DNA from: Streptomyces apricus
GTDB lineage: Bacteria; Actinomycetota; Actinomycetes; Streptomycetales; Streptomycetaceae
Assembly: GCF_008369065.1 (NCBI RefSeq)
Contig: NZ_VDFC01000040.1
Coordinates: 264,087-304,852, forward strand
Direction of reading: 5' to 3'
DNA length: 40,766 bases
A program made the translations under genes and the position numbers. Positions within the stretch are counted from its first letter, which is position 1. Each line of letters begins with the position of its first letter. Shown here piece by piece: positions 1-8,240 of the stretch. Under the pieces are notes generated by a model, which saw only the letters and a program-made list of their open reading frames with translations, did no database searches and was not told the origin of the DNA.

Positions 1-33
1 GGTGGGACGCCGTGACCGTCACGGCGTCCCACC
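1..33. repeat. Perfect inverted repeat at the window edge
   Basis: Positions 1-15 are the exact reverse complement of 19-33, with a 3-nt loop (CCG). It lies inside the open minus-strand frame. It could be a bidirectional terminator between convergent genes or a chance result of overlapping coding; the missing sequence to the left would decide. Confidence 0.6.
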
Positions 34-316
34 TGAGCCGGGTGGCCGCCGTCGCCGACACCTCGGGCCGCACCTGCGGCGCCTGAGCCACGGCGGACCG
101 GTCCTGCCGGGTGTCCGTGTCCTGTCGGGTGTCCGCGATGCGTGACTGGCCCAACTGCACGTCCACCACGCGCGTCTCGCCCGGCCGGACGTCCACCACC
201 TTGGTCTCGCCGACCTCGGCGTCCGCGTCCCGCCGGTCCCGCCTGTCCTGCCTGTCCCGCCTGTCCTCCGCGTCGTCCGCCCGGTCGGCGGCGTCCTCGA
301 AACGTCGTCGGTTCAC
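1..316 (-). CDS. Unknown protein, 5' part only (runs off the window)
   Basis: An open minus-strand frame starts at GTG 316-314 (or the adjacent GTG 319-317) and runs to the window edge without a stop. The start overlaps the TGA of the upstream glycosyltransferase (GTGA), which suggests translational coupling. About 105 residues are visible. They begin with a highly charged Arg/Asp stretch (RRRFEDAADRADDAEDRRDR and similar), followed by a region with repeated VVDV motifs. No signal peptide or membrane segment is visible yet. I do not recognise the family; the operon position suggests a role with the glycosyltransferase, by inference only. At positions 3-86 the plus strand is also open, with its wobble positions on the same bases, so GC3 cannot settle the strand there. 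Confidence 0.5.
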   Translation of the reverse strand, partial: MNRRRFEDAADRADDAEDRRDRQDRRDRRDADAEVGETKVVDVRPGETRVVDVQLGQSRIADTRQDTDTRQDRSAVAQAPQVRPEVSATAATRLRWDAVTVTASH

Positions 317-2193
317 CACGACCCCTCCCCCGCGCGCGTCCGTCCGCCCGCCGCGGCCGTGGCGGAGTCCGGGGCGTATCCCGACGGAACGCCCTGTACG
401 GGCGGGCCCGCCGCCCATCCCGGGGCCGGTCTTCCCGCGGTCACCGGGCGCGCCGCGGACTCCGTCCACCGGTTCGGCACGTGCGCCTCGGCGGGTATGG
501 CGAAGGGAAGGGGGTCGCCCGACGCGCCGACCGAGTCCCGCCGGGCCGGGCAGCGCGAGACGATCTCCAGGTAAATGCTGTGAAATGCCATGATGTTCTG
601 TTCGACGGTGAACAGCTCCAGCGCCCGGGCACGGGCGGCGGCGCCCAGGCGCGAACGGCGCTCCGGGTCACGCAGGAGGGCGACGCAGGCTTCGGCCAGC
701 GCACGCGGATCACCCGGCGGGACCACGAGTCCCGTACCGCCGATGACCTCGACGACCGCGCCGACGTCCGTGGAGACCGTGGCGCGGCCGGAGAACATCG
801 CTTCGACGAGGCTGATCGGGAAGCCCTCGACGACGCTGGACAGGACGACGAGGGCGCCCGAGGCGTAGGCCTCCGGGAGGGTGGGTGCCTGCGGCCCGCC
901 GATCTCCTCGAAGGAGACGGGGTCGTCGCCGACCGCGCGCACACCGCCGCCGCCGGGGAAGAGCTGCGCGGCCAGCGCCCTGCAGTGCGCCAGGTACGTG
1001 GCGCCCTCCGGTCCGTCGGCGGGCGCGCCGACGATGCGCAGCCGCGCCTTCGGCTCCTCCTCGCGGACCTCCGCGAAGGCGTGCAGCAGCGTGGCCAGGT
1101 CCTTGGCGGGTTCGATGCGGCCGACCCACACCAGGGTGTCCGGGTCGGCGCACTCGGCGCCCTCGCCCACCTCCGCGAAGCGGGACGCCTCCATGCCGGG
1201 GTAGACGGTACGGATCCTGGCCGGGTCGGCTCCGCAGCGCTCCTGCCAGCGACGGGCGTGGGTGTTGCCGGGCGTGATGACCTCGGCCCGCCGGTACGCC
1301 TCCGCGGCCAGCCTGCCGTGGAACGCGGCGAGCAGGGCGCGCGCCGGCGCCGGCACCGCGCGCCCCTCCAAATCCTCGCGCGACCCCAGGTAGTGCGCCC
1401 GCAACTGCACCCCGTACTCCGTGACCAGCAGCGGGACGCCGGAGAAGTGGTGGGCGAGCAGCCCCGGCAGGGCCGCCGCCCCGCCGGACGTGGCGTGGCA
1501 CAGGTCGACCGAGCCGAGGCCGTCGTCCTCGTACCAGTCGAGGGAGAGGGGGCGCAGGGTGCGTTCCACCTGGGCGGCGACGGTGAGCAGGTCGGGCACG
1601 CGTGCGGTGCGCGCGGCGCGCAGTGCGCCGGGGGCCCGGCAGGCGCGTTCGAGGGCGCGCACGGCGGTCTCGGAGCGCAGGGCACCGACCAGGCCGCCCT
1701 CGTCCCGGGCCAGTTCGGCGAGCCCGTAGAGCGCGCTGCTGAAACGGTCCGTCGCGTCCGCGGGGGCGTCCCCGGCCCCGGGGACGGATCCTGGGACAGC
1801 TCCGGGGACGGGTCCGGAAACCGACCCGGAAGCGGCGCCGGAGGCGGAGGCGGGCCCGGAGGCAGAGGCGGAGCCGTGTTCGGCGGCGGCACCGAGCGGG
1901 TCGTCCGCGCAGAGGGCGGCGGCCAGTTCCCCATAGCAGTCGGCGAACCGGCGGCGGGCCCGTCGCCCGTACCCGACGCCGTCGTCCTCCGCCGTCCAGA
2001 GCGGGGCGGTGCGCACACGGCTGACCTGGGAGGGGAGCTGGATCCAGCCCTCGTCCTCCTGGTCCTGGCTGCGGCTCAGGGCGTAGATGTCGAACTCGTG
2101 CTGCCCGAGCCCGCGCACGAGCCGGTCGCACCAGAGCCTCGCCTCACCGCTCACATACGGATAGCCACCCTCCGTAAGCAGTCCTATGCGCAC
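313..2193 (-). CDS. DUF3492-domain family 4 glycosyltransferase (PelF-like)
   Basis: 626 residues. It starts at GTG 2193, where MRIGLLTEGGYPYVSGEARL fits the DUF3492 N-terminus and a GGGAG stands just upstream. The frame is open to 2427, but that extension lacks family similarity. The C-terminal half is a GT-B domain: WVGRIEPAKD and the nucleotide-sugar binding segment EGFPISLVEAMFSGRATVST with its E-x7-E pair. Proteins of this type transfer nucleotide-activated sugars in the cytoplasm, often for exopolysaccharide; PelF uses UDP-glucose. Between about residues 105 and 150 there is a low-complexity Ala/Ser/Gly/Pro insert (ASASGPASASG, then PVPGAVPGSVPGAG) that looks lineage-specific. The acceptor and product cannot be told from sequence. 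The next gene overlaps its stop. Confidence 0.88.
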   Translation of the reverse strand: MRIGLLTEGGYPYVSGEARLWCDRLVRGLGQHEFDIYALSRSQDQEDEGWIQLPSQVSRVRTAPLWTAEDDGVGYGRRARRRFADCYGELAAALCADDPLGAAAEHGSASASGPASASGAASGSVSGPVPGAVPGSVPGAGDAPADATDRFSSALYGLAELARDEGGLVGALRSETAVRALERACRAPGALRAARTARVPDLLTVAAQVERTLRPLSLDWYEDDGLGSVDLCHATSGGAAALPGLLAHHFSGVPLLVTEYGVQLRAHYLGSREDLEGRAVPAPARALLAAFHGRLAAEAYRRAEVITPGNTHARRWQERCGADPARIRTVYPGMEASRFAEVGEGAECADPDTLVWVGRIEPAKDLATLLHAFAEVREEEPKARLRIVGAPADGPEGATYLAHCRALAAQLFPGGGGVRAVGDDPVSFEEIGGPQAPTLPEAYASGALVVLSSVVEGFPISLVEAMFSGRATVSTDVGAVVEVIGGTGLVVPPGDPRALAEACVALLRDPERRSRLGAAARARALELFTVEQNIMAFHSIYLEIVSRCPARRDSVGASGDPLPFAIPAEAHVPNRWTESAARPVTAGRPAPGWAAGPPVQGVPSGYAPDSATAAAGGRTRAGEGSW

Positions 2194-2220
2194 GACCGCA
2201 CTCCCGATCTCCCGTGTGGG

Positions 2221-2244
2221 GAGCCGCCGTTGACCCGGCGGCTC
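2221..2244 (-). promoter_or_regulatory. Hairpin in the 5' leader of the glycosyltransferase gene
   Basis: Nine-base arms (GAGCCGCCG / CGGCGGCTC) with a 6-nt loop end 27 nt before the GTG start at 2193. It may be a leader stem affecting translation or a second terminator for the upstream ABC operon. Confidence 0.4.
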
Positions 2245-2273
2245 GCAGCGGGACGAACGTATGCGGACATGAC

Positions 2274-2307
2274 GGTGGTACGACGGACGGTTGTCCGTCG
2301 CACCACC
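2274..2307 (-). terminator. Terminator of the ABC importer operon
   Basis: In the minus-strand RNA, GGUGGUGCGACGGAC pairs over its whole length with GUCCGUCGUACCACC across an AACC loop, with a single G-U wobble. On the plus strand that wobble becomes an A/C mismatch, so the structure is better on the minus strand, matching the genes on both sides. There is no U-tract, which is usual in Streptomyces. Confidence 0.65.
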
Positions 2308-2383
2308 AAAAGGGGTGAACGGTCGTAACTTTCCCGTGCGGGTCGCGTTCCGTCGCGCTAAGAGATCAACCGAACACGTTTCG

Positions 2384-4081
2384 TCATACCTCGGCCAGGT
2401 GTCGGCGGGCGGTCCGGCGGGTCGCACGGCGGGCGGCGGCGACCGCCGGATCGAGCGCGGGGACGGCGGCGAGCAGCTGTTTCGTGTACGGGTCGCGCGG
2501 TGAGCCGTACACCTCGTCGGCGGGGCCGTACTCGACGATCCGGCCGCGGCGCATCACCGCGACACGGTCGCTGACCTGGCGCACCACCGCGAGGTCGTGG
2601 GCCACGAAGACCAGGGCGAGGCCGAGTTCGCGGCGCAGTTCGTCGAGGAGGGCGACCACCTGGGCCTGAGTGGTGACGTCCAGCGCGGAGACCGGCTCGT
2701 CGCACACGATGACCCGTGGGTCGGCGGCGAGGGCCCGCGCGATGCCCACGCGCTGGCGCTGACCACCGCTGAACTCGTGCGGGTAGCGGTCGTAGTGCGC
2801 CCCTTCGAGCCCCACCCGCTCCAGCAGTTCCCGTACGCGCCCCCGGATGCCCGCCTCGTCCCTGACCGGCTCCCGGCCGGGGGCCGGACCGGAGCCCGGC
2901 GGGGCGGCTGCCCTGCCGCGTGCGCGGGCCCGCAGGGGGTCGGCGATCGACTCGCCCACGCTGCGGCGCGGGTTGAGGGAGGAGACGGGGTCCTGGAAGA
3001 CCATCTGCACGTCGGGGCGTACGCCGCCGCCGGGTAGGATCCGCCCCGCCGTCGGTTCCAGCAGGCCGACCAGCATGCGGCCCAGCGTCGTCTTGCCGCT
3101 GCCGCTCTCCCCGACGATGCCGAGCGTCTCGCCCCGGCGGACGGTCAGCGACACGTCGTCGACCGCCGCGAACGTGCGCTTCCCGCGCCCGAACTCGCGC
3201 CGCAGCCCGACGGCTTCCAGCACGACACCGTCCGCCGCCCCGCCGTCCGCCGCCCCGCCGTCGGCGGCCGCACCGGCAACCACCTTGCGGTCCGCTGCCG
3301 CACGTGGCGTGTCCAGGCGCGGTACCGCGCCCAGGAGCTCGCGGGTGTAGGAAGCCGCCGGATTCCCCAGGACCTCGGCGACGGGGCCGTGCTCCACGAC
3401 GCGGCCGTGCCGCATGACCAGGACCTCGTCGGCGCTCTCCGCGGCGACGCCCACGTCGTGGGTGACGAGGAGGAGCCCCATGCCCGTCTCCTCGCGGAGC
3501 GTGTGCAGGAGGTCGAGGATCTGGGCCTGGACGGTCACGTCCAGCGCGGTCGTCGGCTCGTCGGCGATCAGCAGGGCCGGCTCGCAGGCCAGCGCCATCG
3601 CGATCAGGGCGCGCTGGCGCATCCCGCCGCTGAACTCGTGCGGCCGCGCGCGCGAGCGCCGCCCCGCGTCCGCGATGCCCACCCGGTCCAGCACCTCCAC
3701 GGCACGCGCGCGTGCCGTTCGCCGGGACGCCCGCGTGTGCACGCGGTAGACCTCGGCGATCTGGTCGCCGATCGCGTAGTACGGGTCGAGGGAGGACAGC
3801 GGGTCCTGGAAGACCATCGCGGCCCGCGCCCCGCGCAGCCGCCGCAGCTCGTCCTCCGACGCCCGCTGCACGTCGACCCCGGCGACCTCGACCGAGCCGC
3901 CGACGCGCGCCCCCGTGCCGCGGTGCAGCCCGAGCAGGGCCGAGGCGACCGTGGACTTGCCCGAGCCGGACTCCCCGACCAGGGCGAGCGCCGCGCCCTC
4001 CGCCAGGGTGAACGACAGCCCGTCGACCGCCCGCAGTCCGTCGAAGGCGACGGTGAGATCGGTTGTCCGGACCAGGCTCAT
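2384..4081 (-). CDS. Fused double ATP-binding subunit of an oligopeptide-type ABC importer (DppD-DppF/OppD-OppF fusion)
   Basis: 565 residues from ATG 4081, which overlaps the permease stop (ATGA). Two complete ABC ATPase domains lie in one chain. The first has Walker A GESGSGKST at about residues 36-44, signature FSGGMRQR and Walker B ALLIADEPT. The second has Walker A GESGSGKTT, signature FSGGQRQR and Walker B VIVCDEP. Each ends in the C-terminal region typical of the OppD/OppF class. The halves are joined by an Ala/Gly/Asp linker with short tandem repeats (AADGGAADGG). It powers uptake at the inner face of the membrane with the two permeases just upstream. In many bacteria the two ATPases are separate; the fusion is also common in actinobacteria. 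Confidence 0.93.
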   Translation of the reverse strand: MSLVRTTDLTVAFDGLRAVDGLSFTLAEGAALALVGESGSGKSTVASALLGLHRGTGARVGGSVEVAGVDVQRASEDELRRLRGARAAMVFQDPLSSLDPYYAIGDQIAEVYRVHTRASRRTARARAVEVLDRVGIADAGRRSRARPHEFSGGMRQRALIAMALACEPALLIADEPTTALDVTVQAQILDLLHTLREETGMGLLLVTHDVGVAAESADEVLVMRHGRVVEHGPVAEVLGNPAASYTRELLGAVPRLDTPRAAADRKVVAGAAADGGAADGGAADGVVLEAVGLRREFGRGKRTFAAVDDVSLTVRRGETLGIVGESGSGKTTLGRMLVGLLEPTAGRILPGGGVRPDVQMVFQDPVSSLNPRRSVGESIADPLRARARGRAAAPPGSGPAPGREPVRDEAGIRGRVRELLERVGLEGAHYDRYPHEFSGGQRQRVGIARALAADPRVIVCDEPVSALDVTTQAQVVALLDELRRELGLALVFVAHDLAVVRQVSDRVAVMRRGRIVEYGPADEVYGSPRDPYTKQLLAAVPALDPAVAAARRATRRTARRHLAEV

Positions 4082-5076
4082 GCCAGTACCACCCGTCGGT
4101 CGGCCACCGCGTACAGCACGTCCGCGACGGCGTTGGCGATGACGACGAAGAATCCGATGACCAGGACCATCCCGACCACCACGGGAAGGTCGACGACATC
4201 GACGGCGTGGACCAGTTCCCTTCCGATGCCGGGCAGGCCGAAGAGCGTCTCGGTGAGCACCGCGCCGCCCACCGCCGACCCGACGTTGTTGGCGTTCAGC
4301 GCGATGACCGGCGCGAACGCCCCGCGCAGCGCGTGCCGTCCGATGACCGAGCGTTCGCCGACGCCGTACGCGCGGAAGGTACGGATGTGGTCCTCCGCGA
4401 GGGTCTCCAGCATCGACGCCCTGGTCAGCCGGGCGAACGCGGCGGCCTCGATGAGGGCGAGGGAGAGCCACGGCAGCAGCAGGTTCCACGCCCACTGTTC
4501 GGGATCGTCGGTGAACTTCACGTACTGCGGGAAGGGCAGCAGCTCCAGTTCGCCGCAGACGACGATCATCAGGACGAGGCCGATGACGAAGACGGGCGTG
4601 GCCACGCCCACGAGCGTGATGCCGGTCAGCACCCGCTCGGTGAGCCGTCCGCGCCGCCACGCCGAGAGCACGCCGGTGCCCACGCCGAGGATCAGCCACA
4701 TGACCATCGCGCCGAGCACGAGCGACAGGCTGACCGGCAGCTTCGTCAGGATCAACTCGGTGACCTGCTGGTCGCTCTGGTACGACAGCCCGAGGCAGGG
4801 CGCCGGGCAGTGCTGCACGGCGGTGCCGGTGGAGTAGTCCTGGCCGGCGACGAGGCCTTGCAGGAAGTGCCAGTAACGCTCGTACAGCGGGTCCGCGAGG
4901 TGCAGCTGGTCGGCGACCTGCTGGACCTGGGCGGGTGAGCAGCGCGGACCGCAGGTGATCTGGGCGACGTTGCCGGGGGTGACGTAGAAGACGACGTAGA
5001 CGATCACGGAGATGGCGGCCAGCGTGACCAGCGTGCCGACGGCCCGGCGCAGGACGAACCCGACGAAGCCGTTCAC
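4078..5076 (-). CDS. ABC importer permease, DppB/OppB type
   Basis: 332 residues. GTG 5076 overlaps the TGA of the upstream permease (GTGA). The N-terminal RRAVGTLVTLAAISVIVYVV helix, the long extracytoplasmic loop after it and the C-terminal inner-membrane permease domain fit the DppB class, with about six helices in all. The coupling loop is in the region of GRHALRGAFAPVIALNANNV. The first outer loop carries two closely spaced Cys pairs (CGPRC and CPAPC), which could form disulfides outside the membrane. The downstream ATPase overlaps by 4 nt. It forms the channel with the next permease. Confidence 0.92.
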   Translation of the reverse strand: MNGFVGFVLRRAVGTLVTLAAISVIVYVVFYVTPGNVAQITCGPRCSPAQVQQVADQLHLADPLYERYWHFLQGLVAGQDYSTGTAVQHCPAPCLGLSYQSDQQVTELILTKLPVSLSLVLGAMVMWLILGVGTGVLSAWRRGRLTERVLTGITLVGVATPVFVIGLVLMIVVCGELELLPFPQYVKFTDDPEQWAWNLLLPWLSLALIEAAAFARLTRASMLETLAEDHIRTFRAYGVGERSVIGRHALRGAFAPVIALNANNVGSAVGGAVLTETLFGLPGIGRELVHAVDVVDLPVVVGMVLVIGFFVVIANAVADVLYAVADRRVVLA

Positions 5077-6146
5077 GACGCACCACCCCGCTCCGCCCCA
5101 CCGGACGGCATATCCGGCCCACCGGACGGCCCGTCCGTACCGGCCGTCGCGTCCGCCTTCGCCTCCCGCCGTCGCCCCGTCCCCACCCGCAGCCGCGAGG
5201 CCGCCCGTGGGTCGAGGGCCGTGCGCACCCCGTCGCCGAGGACCGTCAGCGCGAGCACGGTCACGAAGAGCGCGCCCGCCGGCAGCAGTAGGTACTGCGG
5301 CGCCGCCTGGTACCAGACGTCGGCGGCGGTGAGCATCTGCCCCCACGACGGGGTCGGCGGCTTCACGCCGACCCCGAGGAAGGACAGGGCCGCCTCGACG
5401 GTGATGTTCTGCGGGATGAGGAGCGCCGCGTACGTGATGACGGGTGCGGCGAGCCCCGGCAGCAGCTCGCGGCGGGCGATGTGCCAGGTGCCCCAGCCGC
5501 TGAGCCGGGCCGCGGAGACGTGGTCGAGCCCCTTGAGGGCGAGCGTCTGCGCGCGCACGATCTTCGCGATGGTGCCCCAGGCGATCAGGCCGATGACCAG
5601 GGCGACCAGCACGGGCCGCGGGAAACCGGACGGCACGATCGCGAGCATCGCCAGCGACATGACCATCAGCGGCAGAGCGACGATGATGTCGGTGAACCGG
5701 CTCAGCGCCTGGTCGACCCAGCGGGTCCCGAGCCCGGCCGCGACCCCCACGACCACGCCGATGACGATCTGCACGACGGTCGCGGCCAGCGCGACCCCCA
5801 GCGAGACCCGGGCCCCGTACACGAGCCGCGCGAACAGGTCGCGTCCGGTCTGCGGTTCGACGCCGAGCCAGTGCTCGCCGCTGATGCCGCCGAACGCGCC
5901 GACGGGCACGCCGCCGCGCGCGGAGTCGATCAGCTCCGGGTGGTACGTGGTGGGGTCCTGGCCCTCGATCGCGGTGAGCAGCGGCGCGGCGAGCGCGACC
6001 AGGACGAGGACGGCGACGACGGCCGCCGCGACGAGGGCGGCGCGCTGGGCGCGCAGCCGCCGCCAGAACTGACGGGCCCCCGAGGCCCCCGGGAGGACCG
6101 TGAGGTCCGCCCCGGGGGCCTGGGAGGCGACGAGGACTTCGCTCAC
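5073..6146 (-). CDS. ABC importer permease, DppC/OppC type
   Basis: 357 residues, ATG 6146, only 4 nt after the stop of the binding-protein gene. It has the OppC N-terminal domain (RQFWRRLRAQRAALVAAAVV, then a hydrophobic helix ending APLLTAIEG), an extracytoplasmic loop with EHWLGVEPQTGRDLFARLVY, and the permease domain with five further helices. The DppC signature GVGVKPPTPSWGQML follows the EAALSFLG motif. The C-terminus is a hydrophilic Gly/Ser/Pro tail. It is the second half of the translocation channel with the DppB-type protein. Confidence 0.93.
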   Translation of the reverse strand: MSEVLVASQAPGADLTVLPGASGARQFWRRLRAQRAALVAAAVVAVLVLVALAAPLLTAIEGQDPTTYHPELIDSARGGVPVGAFGGISGEHWLGVEPQTGRDLFARLVYGARVSLGVALAATVVQIVIGVVVGVAAGLGTRWVDQALSRFTDIIVALPLMVMSLAMLAIVPSGFPRPVLVALVIGLIAWGTIAKIVRAQTLALKGLDHVSAARLSGWGTWHIARRELLPGLAAPVITYAALLIPQNITVEAALSFLGVGVKPPTPSWGQMLTAADVWYQAAPQYLLLPAGALFVTVLALTVLGDGVRTALDPRAASRLRVGTGRRREAKADATAGTDGPSGGPDMPSGGAERGGAS

Positions 6147-6150
6147 GGCG

Positions 6151-7878
6151 CTACTTCACCGCGACCTGCGAGATGTCCAGCACCCCGGTCCAGTCGCTGA
6201 TCACGATGTTCTTGACGTCCTTGCCGTACAGCCGCTTGTAGACCGGGTGGAACAGCGGCACGGTCAGCGCCTGCTCGCCGATCTTCTTGTCGAGCGCGCC
6301 CCAGCGGGTGGCGGCCTCGTCGAGGTCGGTCAGCTTGTTGATGGCGTCGATCTCGTCGTTGACGGACTTGTCGTCCAGGAAGCCGGTGTTGAAGTTGGCA
6401 CCGTCCTCGACGATCTGCCGGCCGTCGAAGATCGGGGCCAGGAAGGGGCCGCCCGAGGGCCAGTCGGCACCCCAGTGCGCGAGGAAGAAACCGGGCTCGG
6501 TCTTCGCGCTGTGGATCTTGTCCTTGTAGTCGTTGTCCTCAAGCCCCTGGAGCTTGACGGTGATGCCGGCCTTCTTCAGGGCGTCCTGGATGGCGGTCGC
6601 GATCTCCGGGCTGGTCTCGAAGTCCTTGGCGTTGGAATGCGTGAGCGTGACGGTCAGACCCTTGGCGTGGCCCGCCTCCTTCAGCAGCTCTTTCGCCTTG
6701 GCCGCGTTGCCCGACTCACCCGCCGGGAAGTGGTTGTACGCCGTGTAGCCGAAGGACTTCTGGTTCGGCAGGTACGTCGTCGCGGGCTCGGCCAGCGAGG
6801 ACCCGCCCGCCGCGTTGATCACGGACGAGCGGTCGACGGCGTACGAGATCGCCTGGCGCACCTTCGGGTCGTCGAAGGGCTTCACCTTCGGGTTGAAGGC
6901 GATGTAGTTCGTGTAGCCGAAGTGGCCGGTGCCCACGCGCGCGGCGAGCTGCTTGTCGCCGCTGACCTTGGCGAGTTCGGCCGGTCCGAGGTTGGTGTCG
7001 GTGGTCACGGCGGCGGCGTCGGCGCCCTGCGAGGAGGAGAGCCGCTGGTTGATGACGGACGAGTCGAGCCCGGACCGCACGTCGATCCTGTCGGGGTAGG
7101 CCTTGCGCTCGGCGTCCGTCGACGCGGACCAGTGCGTGTTGCGCTCCAGGACCAGCCGTTCGCCGTCGTTCTCGTTCGAGACGACCTTGTACGGGCCGGA
7201 CGAGACCGGGTGCTCCTCGTACTTGGTACCGGTGTCCTTGGCCTCGGGAACGGGCGCGAACTGCGTCTGCGTGGCCAGGTACGGGAACTCGCCCTCGGGC
7301 TTGTTCAGCCGGAAGACGATGGTCCGCTCGTCGGGCGTCTCGATCGAGTCGAGGCCCTTCTTGTCCTTGTACGGGCCCTGGTAGTCGGCCCCGCCGATCA
7401 GCCAGTCCCGCAGGTAGGGCGCGCCGCCCGACAGCTCCGCGGCGAAGGACCGCTCGATGCCGTACTTGATGTCGGCCGAGGTGATGGCGGTGCCGTCCTC
7501 GTACTTCAGGCTCTTCTTCAGGGTGTACGTCCACACGGTCGCGTTCTTGCTCGGCGTGCCGGTGTCGGTGGCGAGGTCGGGCACGACCTTCGCGCCCTCG
7601 GCCCCGTCCTCGCGGTTGCGCGTGGTGAGGGTGCGGAAGACGAGGGAGGGGACGTTGCCGCCGCCCGAGGTGTAGAGGCGGGCGGGGTCGAAGTCCTGCT
7701 GGGGATCGGAGTTCAGGACCGTCAGGGTGCCGCCCTTGGCGGGCTTGGCGTCGGCGCCGCCGGAGGTGGCCTTGGCATCGTTGTCCTCCGGCCCGCAGGC
7801 GACTGCACCCGCTGCCACGGCCAGGCTGACGGATACGGCGGCCAGACGGCGCGCTGTGACGGACGGTTGACGCAGCAT
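6151..7878 (-). CDS. Extracellular solute-binding lipoprotein, family 5 (oligopeptide/dipeptide type)
   Basis: 575 residues. ATG 7878 is chosen because GAGGGG lies about 9 nt upstream and it gives a good lipoprotein signal: two Arg, a hydrophobic stretch and AVAC with Cys28 as the acylation site. The mature part starts GGTLTVLNSDPQQDFDPARL and has the SBP_bac_5 fold throughout, including DRSSVINAAGG and the C-terminal SDWTGVLDISQVAVK. It captures substrate outside the cell for the downstream permeases. Family 5 members bind peptides, but also nickel chelates, sugars or antibiotics, so the ligand is not assignable. A leader peptide and competing hairpins precede the gene, suggesting conditional expression. 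Confidence 0.92.
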   Translation of the reverse strand: MLRQPSVTARRLAAVSVSLAVAAGAVACGPEDNDAKATSGGADAKPAKGGTLTVLNSDPQQDFDPARLYTSGGGNVPSLVFRTLTTRNREDGAEGAKVVPDLATDTGTPSKNATVWTYTLKKSLKYEDGTAITSADIKYGIERSFAAELSGGAPYLRDWLIGGADYQGPYKDKKGLDSIETPDERTIVFRLNKPEGEFPYLATQTQFAPVPEAKDTGTKYEEHPVSSGPYKVVSNENDGERLVLERNTHWSASTDAERKAYPDRIDVRSGLDSSVINQRLSSSQGADAAAVTTDTNLGPAELAKVSGDKQLAARVGTGHFGYTNYIAFNPKVKPFDDPKVRQAISYAVDRSSVINAAGGSSLAEPATTYLPNQKSFGYTAYNHFPAGESGNAAKAKELLKEAGHAKGLTVTLTHSNAKDFETSPEIATAIQDALKKAGITVKLQGLEDNDYKDKIHSAKTEPGFFLAHWGADWPSGGPFLAPIFDGRQIVEDGANFNTGFLDDKSVNDEIDAINKLTDLDEAATRWGALDKKIGEQALTVPLFHPVYKRLYGKDVKNIVISDWTGVLDISQVAVK

Positions 7879-7988
7879 GGGAGGAAACCCCTCGGAGAAT
7901 TCGGCGAACACCGCGCGGAAAAGGACGCGGCGGGAGGAAGGAATCGCGGAAATCGCCCCGGGGGCACGAGGGCACGCCGGAAAACACC

Positions 7989-8030
7989 CGGCACCGTCAT
8001 TTCGGTGCAGAACGGTGCCGAACGGTGCCG
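7989..8030 (-). promoter_or_regulatory. Candidate attenuator: one arm with three alternative partners
   Basis: CGGCACCG on the plus strand (7989-7996) can pair with CGGTGC at 8003-8008 (6 bp), CGGTGCCG at 8013-8020 (8 bp) or CGGTGCCG at 8023-8030 (8 bp). Only one pairing can form at a time. The element lies in the 213-nt leader between the small leader ORF and the binding-protein gene, as expected for a translation-sensing switch. No U-run follows, so termination would have to be Rho-dependent or of the Streptomyces U-less kind. Confidence 0.45.
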
Positions 8031-8091
8031 ATCGGAATCGGTGAGTGCCGAGGAAAAGCGAGTGAACGCCGACGCGCGCCGGGGGCGGAGG

Positions 8092-8184
8092 TCAGCGACA
8101 GTGGATGTCGGCCACGCAGAGTGCGGTCACACCGAAGAGCGCCAGCTCAAGGGCGGCGCGCGCGGAGATGTGACGAGGCGACAT
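8092..8184 (-). CDS. Putative leaderless leader peptide (30 aa) of the ABC importer operon
   Basis: ATG 8184 to TGA 8092-8094. The peptide starts MSPRHISARAALELALFGVT and ends ALCVADIHCR, with two Cys codons (TGC, TGT) and a His among the last eight. It is transcribed toward the ABC operon and stands 213 nt before it. A near-consensus promoter puts transcription start at or next to the ATG, and there is no ribosome-binding site, so it would be translated as a leaderless mRNA. Actinobacteria are known to use short, often leaderless, Cys-containing upstream ORFs for cysteine-responsive attenuation; whether this one belongs to that class is inference, since it lacks the usual VDL..V.SA.C ending. 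It could also be a small membrane peptide: residues 11-24 are hydrophobic. Confidence 0.6.
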   Translation of the reverse strand: MSPRHISARAALELALFGVTALCVADIHCR

Positions 8185-8191
8185 GCCAGAA

Positions 8192-8220
8192 AATATGAAC
8201 GAATTTCTCCCAGCTGTCAA
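8192..8220 (-). promoter_or_regulatory. Sigma-70/HrdB-type promoter of the ABC importer operon
   Basis: Minus strand: TTGACA (8220-8215), 17-nt spacer, CATATT (8197-8192). The -35 is a perfect match and the -10 matches 4 of 6. Seven nucleotides separate the -10 from the ATG at 8184, so transcription should start at or beside that codon. The DUF3152 gene ends 20 bp upstream. Confidence 0.7.
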
Positions 8221-8240
8221 TGCGAGCCGGCCGCCCCCGC

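Noticed and set aside
142..2328. 728-residue plus-strand frame opposite the glycosyltransferase
   Set aside because: It is antisense to a gene with clear family motifs; the protein is Arg/Gly-rich without domains, as expected of GC-rich shadow frames.
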